Positions 23,467 through 29,776 of a stretch of DNA of 32,781 bases are shown piece after piece. Within the stretch, counting starts at the first letter, position 1. Every line of letters begins with the position of its first letter. The DNA lies in NCBI GenBank assembly GCA_046714175.1, contig JBKKBI010000092.1:1-32781 (forward strand), given 5' to 3'. The stretch is from UBA11373 sp046714175. GTDB taxonomy: Bacteria > Actinomycetota > Acidimicrobiia > Spongiisociales > UBA11373. The notes beneath the pieces were generated by a model that saw only the letters and a program-made list of their open reading frames with translations, had not been told where the DNA came from and made no database searches. The position numbers and the translations under genes are program-made.

Positions 23467-24093
23467 TCAGGAACCCTCACGACCCTCTAACCCCTCGAGC
23501 GCGGCGGCAGCAGCTCGCCAGCCGACGTCGATGTCTCGCTCCTCGCCGCCGAGATAGACCCGGCCCAGGGCTCCGAAGGATCGCACTTCGAGCACGTTGA
23601 TGTCGGCGGCCTTCTCCGCCTCGTTGGCGGCGATGGCGGCGTAGGACGCCGGTTCCATCTCCAGCAGATAAAGGGTCTGGCCGGGGATAATCATCTGGCC
23701 GTGACGCATGCGGTTGATCAATTGGGCCTGGTGGTCATCGATGCGGCGAATGATCTGGCTGGAGGCGATACGCGGCTTGATCCGGTCGGTCTCTTTGGCG
23801 CCGATCTCGGCCAGGATCGCCGCCCCGGCAGCTCGGGTCTCGGCCTGGGAAGGTGAGTGAACCTCCAACAGCCCGAAGTAGCGCTCCACTATCTGCATCC
23901 CCGGCTTCACCTTGGTCGCCTTGAGGGCAACATCCGTGAGCCGGTTGATCTCGATTCCCGGTGAGATCTCCACGTATAACGAGGCGTCGCCCGCCAGAGG
24001 CAGGAAACCCTGCGCCACGGTCCCCAAGAAAGCCGCGTACTGCGGCTGAAGACTGTCGAGGAACGAGTAGCCCCGAAGATCAATAGTTGCCAC
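23467..24093 (-). CDS. Permuted, CsoS1D-like BMC-T shell protein
   Basis: A 208-residue tandem-BMC protein of the circularly permuted, double-stacking type (CsoS1D; similar to Haliangium ochraceum Hoch_5816 as I remember its sequence). Domain 1 opens with DLRGYSFLDSLQPQYAAFLG and LPLAGDASLYVEISPGIEIN; MQIVERYFGLLEVHSPSQAE contains Glu70-Arg71, matching the gating Glu-Arg pair of CsoS1D. Domain 2 repeats the pattern (HGQMIIPGQTLYLLEMEP, INVLEVRSFGALGRVYLGG). Trimers of this type pair face to face and open or close a large pore, suited to bulky molecules such as CoA or NAD. GTG 24091-24093 follows GGGAGG and lies inside the deoC 3' end. Confidence 0.88.
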   Translation of the reverse strand: MATIDLRGYSFLDSLQPQYAAFLGTVAQGFLPLAGDASLYVEISPGIEINRLTDVALKATKVKPGMQIVERYFGLLEVHSPSQAETRAAGAAILAEIGAKETDRIKPRIASSQIIRRIDDHQAQLINRMRHGQMIIPGQTLYLLEMEPASYAAIAANEAEKAADINVLEVRSFGALGRVYLGGEERDIDVGWRAAAAALEGLEGREGS

Positions 24094-24937
24094 TCGAACT
24101 ACCTCCCGTGACGATCTGGACCCCCGCCGATGCCCCGATCCGGGTTGCACCTGCGGCGATCATCTGCTTGACGTCATCGACACTACGAATTCCACCGGAT
24201 GCCTTCACTCCGATCTTGGGGCCTACTGCCTCCCGCATCAATGCCACGTCGTAGACCGTGGCACCGCCCGGACCGAAGCCGGTCGAGGTCTTGACGAAGT
24301 CCGCCTTGGCTGCAACGGCGAGTTGGGATGCCACCACCTTCTCCTCGTCGCTAAGCAGCGCCGTTTCCAGAATCACCTTGCATACCGCCCCGGCCTCCCG
24401 GCAGGCCTCGGACACTCCGGCGATATCGCGCCGCACGAGGTCGAAGTCCCCCGACTTGAGCGCTCCGACATTGATCACCATATCGATCTCGCGGGCGCCA
24501 TCGCGCAGGGCACGGCGGGCTTCCATCGCTTTGATCTCGGCGGTGGAAGCGCCGAGGGGAAACCCGACGACACAGCAGGCGACCACTCCACTTCCCTGTA
24601 GCGCCTCGGCGACCCGCTTTGCCCAGGTCGGGTTGACACACACCGAGGCGAACCCGTACTCGATCGCCTCGGCGCACATGCGGTCGATGTCCGCCGCGGT
24701 CGCGTCAGGTCTGAGCAGCGTGTGGTCGATGAACCCTGCCAGATCGGTGGGCACGTCGGCTCCAGCGCCGTTGAATGTGACGCGGGTAGCACCGGCGGCC
24801 AGTACCGAGCGCACCTTGGGAGCCGAGTGGACCACGCAATCGCCAAGACAGGTGAGGCATTCGTCCCAGGCCTCTCCAGCCAGGGAGGCGATCACCTCCC
24901 GGGTGATCGCCTCGATCAGGGCGTCGCGCTCGGTCAT
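24080..24937 (-). CDS. deoC: Deoxyribose-phosphate aldolase with N-terminal targeting extension
   Basis: DeoC cleaves 2-deoxy-D-ribose 5-phosphate into glyceraldehyde 3-phosphate and acetaldehyde by Schiff-base chemistry. The 285-residue protein has an aldolase domain from about residue 65: IDHTLLRPDAT, FASVCVNPTWAKRV, REIDMVINVGALKSGD (Asp152), the Schiff-base Lys216 in ADFVKTSTGFGPGGAT, and Lys245 in IGVKASGGIRS. Residues 1-20 (TERDALIEAITREVIASLA) form an amphipathic helix like an encapsulation peptide. Next comes a cysteine cluster, Cys27-x2-Cys30-x3-Cys34, not needed for aldolase chemistry. The ATG overlaps rpiB by 4 bp and the 3' end overlaps the permuted BMC-T by 14 bp. Confidence 0.95.
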   Translation of the reverse strand: MTERDALIEAITREVIASLAGEAWDECLTCLGDCVVHSAPKVRSVLAAGATRVTFNGAGADVPTDLAGFIDHTLLRPDATAADIDRMCAEAIEYGFASVCVNPTWAKRVAEALQGSGVVACCVVGFPLGASTAEIKAMEARRALRDGAREIDMVINVGALKSGDFDLVRRDIAGVSEACREAGAVCKVILETALLSDEEKVVASQLAVAAKADFVKTSTGFGPGGATVYDVALMREAVGPKIGVKASGGIRSVDDVKQMIAAGATRIGASAGVQIVTGGSSSGNY

Positions 24938-25512
24938 GCCGACTCCTCGAGCCTGATGCCATCGAGGGCATCGATCTTGGCGACCCGCCGGGCATGGCGC
25001 CCCTCGCCCCAGGCAGTCTCGATCCAGGCGGTGACGATCTCCCAGGCGAGCGTCTCTCCGATCAATCCCGCACCGAGAGTGAGAACGTTGGCATGGTTGT
25101 GTTCCCGGCTGTTGCGCGCCGAAGAGACGTCATAACACAGCGCTGCCCGCACCCCCACGACCTTGTTGGCTGCCATCGCCGAGCCGATGCCGGCGCCATC
25201 GACGACGATCCCGGCCCGGCACTGTCCGCCAGCCACCAGACGAGCCACCGCGACCGCGAAGTCCGGATAGTCCACAGGCTCGGCCGAGTCGGTGCCGCAA
25301 TCCAGCACCACCTCACCGGCCTCGCGCAGACGAAATGCCAGGCGCTCCTTGAGCCGGTAGCCGCCGTGGTCGGCGCCGATTGCGATCGGACCCGATCCCG
25401 CCGCCTCGGCCGATGGCACCGCCGGCGCAGGAGCCGACACGCTGACCCCATCGACGATGCGGGCGACCAAGGCGCGCAGCTCAGGCTGTGACGGGATTTC
25501 TCGGCGACCCAC
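24934..25512 (-). CDS. Microcompartment-associated RpiB-family isomerase
   Basis: A 192-residue RpiB/LacAB-family protein, ~40 residues longer at the N-terminus than ordinary RpiB. The extension has a short amphipathic helix (QPELRALVARIVDGVS, about 10-24) and an Ala/Pro linker, as expected for shell targeting. The core has IAIGADHGGYRLKERLAF, VDYPDFAVAVARL, ANKVVGVRAALCYD and GRHARRVAKIDALD. The catalytic Cys of E. coli RpiB (Cys66) is replaced by Asp105 (VVDGAGIGSAMAANK), and REHNDAN reads REHNHAN. It may isomerise a pentose phosphate by altered chemistry or use another sugar phosphate. GTG 25510-25512 follows a GATAAT box by 6 nt. First gene of the operon. Confidence 0.88.
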   Translation of the reverse strand: MGRREIPSQPELRALVARIVDGVSVSAPAPAVPSAEAAGSGPIAIGADHGGYRLKERLAFRLREAGEVVLDCGTDSAEPVDYPDFAVAVARLVAGGQCRAGIVVDGAGIGSAMAANKVVGVRAALCYDVSSARNSREHNHANVLTLGAGLIGETLAWEIVTAWIETAWGEGRHARRVAKIDALDGIRLEESA

Positions 25513-25518
25513 CCGGCG

Positions 25519-25524
25519 ATTATC
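25519..25524 (-). promoter_or_regulatory. -10 box of the microcompartment operon
   Basis: Minus-strand GATAAT lies 6 nt before the rpiB GTG, so the BMC transcript would be leaderless. Its usual -35 region is occupied by GGAGACC heptamers (seen as GGTCTCC on this strand) starting 4 nt upstream of the box. Confidence 0.5.
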
Positions 25525-25528
25525 CCAC

Positions 25529-25557
25529 GGAGACCAGATGGCCGGAGACCGGAGACC
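25529..25557. repeat. 7-bp repeat array D at the BMC promoter
   Basis: Three GGAGACC copies: 25529-25535, and two in tandem at 25544-25557, with 8 bp between the first and second. This is the same unit as in arrays A, B and E. It fills the divergent interval between the BMC operon and the HTH gene. Confidence 0.9.
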
Positions 25558-25627
25558 GCAACCGGGGACCGAAGGCCGAAGCGCTGTCAGTAGGCGGCTG
25601 TCGGCTCGGTCGCCGGAGGTGGCCGCC

Positions 25628-25633
25628 TAACCT
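25628..25633 (+). promoter_or_regulatory. -10 box of the HTH gene, leaderless type
   Basis: TAACCT lies exactly 7 nt before GTG 25641 with no ribosome-binding site. Confidence 0.45.
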
Positions 25634-25640
25634 CGTTTCC

Positions 25641-26219
25641 GTGGATCCTGCGTTCACCTGGGATCAGCCCAAGACGGCGGTTCCCCGCCTGCGCCGCGAC
25701 GCCGGACCGCCCGCGCCCACGCCCGGACGCGGCCGCATCCCACTGCGGGAAGCCGAGCACCGTTTCGGCATAGCGGTGGCCACACTGCGTACCTGGGCCC
25801 GCAAAGGGAGCGTCGACGCCGTCATGGTCGACTCGGAGGGGGCCCGGCAGTGGATGGTGACCCCGGAGTCCGTCGCCCACCACATCTCTCGTTCCGGTGC
25901 CCAGGCGCGCCGAGCCACCCCATCGTCAGCCCGGGCCACCACCGGTCCCACCGGCGACGGCACTGCGATGCTCGTGCCCCGCGATGCTTGGGATCGCTTG
26001 ATCGATCAACTGGGGAACCTGCACGAAGCGGGGTTGATGCTCGCCGAAGCCCGGGAGAGAGCCGCACGCGCCGAAACCGAGGCGGGCTTCCTACGCGAGC
26101 GGCTGGGAGAGTTGCGGGCGGAGCGGGACGAACTCAAGACCCGAACCGTGGCACCAGTTGCCGCGTCTCGGCAGCGACGCCGTTGGTGGGGGAGGCCAGG
26201 ACGACCGGCGGGTCCGTAA
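25641..26219 (+). CDS. HTH/coiled-coil DNA-binding protein, MerR-like
   Basis: A 192-residue protein. After a Pro/Arg-rich N-terminus, residues ~35-80 resemble a MerR-type or excisionase-like winged helix: IPLREAEHRFGIAVATLRTW then ARKGSVDAVM and a wing ending ARQWMVTPESV. A low-complexity linker follows, then a heptad-rich coiled coil (LAEARERAARAETEAGFLRE and onward to about residue 165) and a very basic tail (SRQRRRWWGR). I do not recognise an effector domain. It is divergent from the microcompartment operon and 34 bp upstream of the ABC genes on its own strand, so it could regulate either or be a DNA-organising protein. Confidence 0.7.
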   Translation: MDPAFTWDQPKTAVPRLRRDAGPPAPTPGRGRIPLREAEHRFGIAVATLRTWARKGSVDAVMVDSEGARQWMVTPESVAHHISRSGAQARRATPSSARATTGPTGDGTAMLVPRDAWDRLIDQLGNLHEAGLMLAEARERAARAETEAGFLRERLGELRAERDELKTRTVAPVAASRQRRRWWGRPGRPAGP

Positions 26220-26253
26220 CGATGCCGGAACGGAGCACCGGCAGTATGTCGCG

Positions 26254-27177
26254 GTGAGCCCCCAAACCGAGACGGACATCATCGCCGTCTCCGGCCTCAG
26301 TTTCGCCTACGGCGACATCCTGGCGATAGACGGGATCGATCTCGCCGTACCTCCGGGCCGAATCGGCCTGGTCGGCGCCAACGGCGCCGGCAAGACCACC
26401 CTGATCAAGATCCTGCTCGGCGTGCTTCCCACCGTGGACGGTTCCGTCACCGTTCTCGGCAACCGTGTCGCCTCGAACACCCTTGAAGTGCGCAGCCGGG
26501 TGGGCTGGATGCCGGAAGGAGATTGCCTGCCGCCAGATCAAACCGCAGCCGACTTCCTCGGATACGCCGCCGAGTTGGGTGGGCTGCCGGTGCGTGCCGC
26601 CCGCCAGCGCGCCTCCGACGTACTCGGCCTGGTCGGTCTCCACGAAGAGCGGTTCCGCTACATCGGGGAATTCTCCACCGGGATGAAACAGCGCGCCAAG
26701 CTGGCGCAGGCGATCGTGCACGATCCCGAACTCGTCCTCCTCGACGAACCAACCGCCGGTCTCGACCCCGAGGGCCGGGAGGAAATGCTCGAGCTGATCA
26801 CGCGGCTGGAGAGCTTTGGCATCAATGCGGTGATCTCATCGCACGTGCTCACCGACATCGAGCGGACCTGTGAATGGGTGGTGATGCTCGACGGAGGAAA
26901 GGTGCTGCGCTCCGGACCGCTCTCCGACCTCTCCACCACCGATGAGGCAGAGCTGGAGGTGGTGGGAGACCCCGCGGCCGTCATCGCAGCCGTCGAGCGC
27001 CGCGGCGCCACGGTGCGGATTCACGGCCAGTCTTTGGTGATCACCCGTCCCCAGGGGGACGCGTTCGACGCCGCCCGCGACGCGGTGGTCGAAGCCGGCG
27101 CCGCGATCCGCCGCCTCGGTGCTCGCCGCACGACACTCGAGGACGTGTTCCTCGGCGAGGAGGACTCCGGTGGCTGA
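26254..27177 (+). CDS. ABC transporter ATP-binding protein, module 1
   Basis: A 307-residue ABC ATPase with a C-terminal extension. Walker A is GANGAGKT, the signature FSTGMKQRAKLAQ (a variant of LSGGQ common in ABC-2-type exporters), Walker B LVLLDEPTAGLDP and the switch His in VISSHVL. Residues after ~220 form the small C-terminal domain ending TLEDVFLGEE seen in drug, lipid or polysaccharide exporters. It powers the permease encoded next, with which it overlaps by 8 bp. The start is not certain: GTG 26254-26256 fits the family N-terminus. The substrate cannot be inferred. Confidence 0.87.
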   Translation: MSPQTETDIIAVSGLSFAYGDILAIDGIDLAVPPGRIGLVGANGAGKTTLIKILLGVLPTVDGSVTVLGNRVASNTLEVRSRVGWMPEGDCLPPDQTAADFLGYAAELGGLPVRAARQRASDVLGLVGLHEERFRYIGEFSTGMKQRAKLAQAIVHDPELVLLDEPTAGLDPEGREEMLELITRLESFGINAVISSHVLTDIERTCEWVVMLDGGKVLRSGPLSDLSTTDEAELEVVGDPAAVIAAVERRGATVRIHGQSLVITRPQGDAFDAARDAVVEAGAAIRRLGARRTTLEDVFLGEEDSGG

Positions 27178-28039
27178 GGGAGTCGTATTCGATCTCGGCT
27201 ACCGGCCGCACGAGGGCGAACGCCTCGGGCGCCGCGGGGCGCGGCGCGCCTTGTATCGCGACGGGTTGCGGCGCGTCCTCGGGTTGCGGCGCCGTGCCCG
27301 GCGCAAGCTGTTCCCATTCGTGCTCACCGCGGTTGCGGTACTGCCGGCGTTGTTTTTCGTCGCTCTCAGCGTCATCGCCGGGGAGTTCGACCAGGCGGCG
27401 ACCCTTTTCGACCACCCGCAATACTTCGACCTCACGGGTTCGATGGCGCTGGTCTTCATCGCGCTGGCAGCCGGCGAGCTCCTCATCCCCGATCGCGTCA
27501 ACGGCACCTTTCAGGTGTATGCCTCCCGGCCCCTCACCACGATCGACTATCTCATCGGGCGGTTCGCGGCATTGGCCACCGTCGTCATCGGATTTCTCTG
27601 GCTCCCCCACCTGGTTCTCTTCTTCGGCCGTGCCTGGGTCTCGGACCGTGGATTCGGCTCGTACCTCGGCGGTGAGGCCGACATCCTGGCCACCACCCTG
27701 GCGGCGTCCATCGTCTACTTCCTTGCCTTCGCCCCGCTCGCCTTTGCGGTTGCCAGCGTGTCTCGCCGCGCCTCGCTAGCCGCGGGAGTCTTCCTCGGCA
27801 TGATCACTATCTCGGGTCCGACGTCGGCATCGCTGGCGGACTCCGGGTTCGGCTCATTGGCGCTATTCGCGCTGCAGCACCATCCCGGATTCGTCAAGGA
27901 CTGGATCATGGGCAGTTCCACCCACAGTTGGATTCCGGAGCGGGCTGGCTACGAGCCAATCGTCTCGTTGCTCGTGATCGTCACCGTTGCCGCGGCCTCG
28001 TGGATCGTGGTGCTTTGGCGGCAGCGGAGGATCTCGTGA
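27170..28039 (+). CDS. ABC-2-type transporter permease, module 1
   Basis: A 289-residue integral membrane protein with a strongly basic cytosolic N-terminus (RRVLGLRRRARRKLF) and about six hydrophobic segments, for example FVLTAVAVLPALFFVALSVI, TVVIGFLWLPHLVLFF and SLLVIVTVAAASWIVVLW. The segment GELLIPDRVNGTFQVYASRP is the conserved ABC-2 motif around the second membrane span (compare GDERRDGTLSFLLLRPLPRS in module 2). GTG 27170-27172 overlaps the ATPase stop. Its own stop overlaps the next ATPase start (GTGA). It partners with the ATPase at 26254. Confidence 0.82.
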   Translation: MAEGVVFDLGYRPHEGERLGRRGARRALYRDGLRRVLGLRRRARRKLFPFVLTAVAVLPALFFVALSVIAGEFDQAATLFDHPQYFDLTGSMALVFIALAAGELLIPDRVNGTFQVYASRPLTTIDYLIGRFAALATVVIGFLWLPHLVLFFGRAWVSDRGFGSYLGGEADILATTLAASIVYFLAFAPLAFAVASVSRRASLAAGVFLGMITISGPTSASLADSGFGSLALFALQHHPGFVKDWIMGSSTHSWIPERAGYEPIVSLLVIVTVAAASWIVVLWRQRRIS

Positions 28040-28971
28040 CCACCGGACCCGCGTTTGCTGCCGCCGCCACGATCGAAGTGCGCGACGTATCCAAGTGGTT
28101 CGGTCAGAAGGTCGCCGTCTCCGACCTGTCCTGCTCCTTCGGACCCGGACTCACCGGACTGCTCGGGCCCAACGGAGCCGGCAAGACGACTCTGCTGCGC
28201 ATGCTGAGCGGGTTGCTGCGGCCCTCCGATGGGAGCGTCCAGGTCCTCGGCGTCGATCCACGGCGCGACCCCGGCGTGTACCGCCGCCTCGCCCTCGTGC
28301 CCGAGGAGGACGCCGTCTATGGGATCCTCACCGCCCGCCAGTTCGTGTCCCTGGCCGCCGACCTCACCGGGGTGGAGCGATCCCGAGTGCCCGAGGCCAT
28401 CGCTGCGGTCGACCTCGCCGCCGCCGCCGATCGAGTCATCTCCGGGTTCAGCAAGGGGATGCGGCAGCGGGCCAAGGTTGCGGCGGCCTTGGTGACCCAG
28501 CCCGAGGTGCTGATCCTCGACGAGCCTCTCAACGGCACCGACCCGGTGCAGCGTGCCCATCTGATCACCCTATTTCGCCGGCTCGCCGCCGAGGGCAGAA
28601 CCGTGATCGTTTCCTCCCACGTGCTCAGCGAGGTGGAACGGATGGCAGACCGGGTGCTGGCTATCGTCGACGGCCGCCTGGCGGCGGCGGGAGATGTCAC
28701 CGCAATCCGTCGGGCGATGGCCGACATCCCTTATCGGGTCCGTGTCGATGTCGGCGACACCCGCGGCATTGCCTCCGCGCTCCTCGGTGAGGACGTGGTG
28801 AAATCGGTCGCCGTCTCTTCCGGACGCCTTCACATCGAGACCACCGATCTCGCCACCCTGGGGACGATCCTCCCCAGGCTCGCCGCCACAGCCGGAGCCC
28901 GACTCACCGCCTTCGAGCCGGAGGACGAGTCGCTGGAGAGCGTCTTCCGCTACCTGGTCCACCGGCGATGA
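28036..28971 (+). CDS. ABC transporter ATP-binding protein, module 2
   Basis: A 311-residue ABC ATPase paralogous to the one at 26254. Walker A is GPNGAGKT, the signature is FSKGMRQRAKVAAAL, Walker B is VLILDEPLNGTDP (Gly-Thr-Asp instead of Gly-Leu-Asp) and the switch His lies in VIVSSHVLSEVE. The C-terminal extension ends EPEDESLESVFRYLVHRR, the usual close of exporter-type ATPases. The GTG start overlaps the upstream permease by 4 bp and the stop overlaps the next permease by 4 bp. Two ATPase-permease pairs in tight series may form one heteromeric exporter or two separate ones. Confidence 0.87.
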   Translation: MTTGPAFAAAATIEVRDVSKWFGQKVAVSDLSCSFGPGLTGLLGPNGAGKTTLLRMLSGLLRPSDGSVQVLGVDPRRDPGVYRRLALVPEEDAVYGILTARQFVSLAADLTGVERSRVPEAIAAVDLAAAADRVISGFSKGMRQRAKVAAALVTQPEVLILDEPLNGTDPVQRAHLITLFRRLAAEGRTVIVSSHVLSEVERMADRVLAIVDGRLAAAGDVTAIRRAMADIPYRVRVDVGDTRGIASALLGEDVVKSVAVSSGRLHIETTDLATLGTILPRLAATAGARLTAFEPEDESLESVFRYLVHRR

Positions 28972-29723
28972 GGGGCTTCGTCGCCATCACCTGGTTGACG
29001 CTGCGCCAGCTCCTCGGCGGCAAGCGCCTCCTTGGACTCGGCCTGCTCGCCCTGGTGCCAGCGGTGGTGACGCTGATCGCATCATCCGACCTCCCCGACA
29101 CCGGCGTGATCGAGCGCTTCCATGACGCACCGCTGGGCATCATCTTCTTGATCGTGATCCCGGTGGTGTCACTCATCTTGGGGTCTGCACCCCTGGGGGA
29201 TGAGCGGCGCGATGGCACACTGTCATTTCTCCTGCTCCGGCCGTTGCCCCGATCACTGATCACCGGAGCCAAGCTGTTCGCCGCCTGGGTCGCCACGACC
29301 GGTGTGGTGGCCACTTCGGGATCGCTGGCAGCCGCCGTCGTGGGCTTCCGAATCGGCGACTGGTCCTACGTCCTGCCGACCATCGCCGCCATCGCCATTG
29401 CCACCCTGGCCTACTGCGCGGTGTTCCTGCTGCTCGGATACATCACCTCGCGAGCCGTGCTGATCGGCCTGGTCTACGTCTTCATCTGGGAGAACGGGAT
29501 TTCACTTACCTCCGCAGCGCTGGCCAATGTGTCTCTGCTGCGCATCGGCCTCAGCGCCTACGTGGGAATGGTGCCTGCCGCCGGGGAGCGGTATGGGCTC
29601 GACAGCGAAGTACTCGGGGCGATCGCCCCCGGCGCCGGTGGAGCTGTCGCCAAAGTTCTTGTCATCGCGGCGCTGGCGGTGGCCACGGGAGCATCGATGC
29701 TGCGCAGACGCGACCTCCTCTGA
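28968..29723 (+). CDS. ABC-2-type transporter permease, module 2
   Basis: A 251-residue membrane protein with about six membrane segments (LLGLGLLALVPAVVTLIAS, IIFLIVIPVVSLILG, FAAWVATTGVVATSGSLAAA, VLPTIAAIAIATLAYCAVFL and others). The motif GDERRDGTLSFLLLRPLPRS between spans 2 and 3 is typical of ABC-2 permeases. The ATG overlaps the ATPase stop (ATGA). It is the last gene of the ABC operon; a TACCAT box and ribosome-binding site start the next unit after 54 bp. Confidence 0.84.
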   Translation: MRGFVAITWLTLRQLLGGKRLLGLGLLALVPAVVTLIASSDLPDTGVIERFHDAPLGIIFLIVIPVVSLILGSAPLGDERRDGTLSFLLLRPLPRSLITGAKLFAAWVATTGVVATSGSLAAAVVGFRIGDWSYVLPTIAAIAIATLAYCAVFLLLGYITSRAVLIGLVYVFIWENGISLTSAALANVSLLRIGLSAYVGMVPAAGERYGLDSEVLGAIAPGAGGAVAKVLVIAALAVATGASMLRRRDLL

Positions 29724-29776
29724 GCACAGCTACACGGGCATCATTACCATTCGCCACCCACGAAAGGGAGTGACAA

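Larger units (their letters stand above)
20203..25512 (-). other. Bacterial microcompartment operon, SPU-like
   Basis: Nine consecutive minus-strand genes with gaps or overlaps of 50 bp or less: rpiB, deoC, permuted BMC-T, BMC-H, BMC-P, aldehyde dehydrogenase, PduT-like BMC-T, BMC-P, BMC-P. Together they supply hexamer, pentamer and two trimer shell components plus three cargo enzymes. DeoC and RpiB mark the sugar-phosphate-utilising class. No phosphotransacylase, alcohol dehydrogenase or kinase is encoded in the window. Confidence 0.9.
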
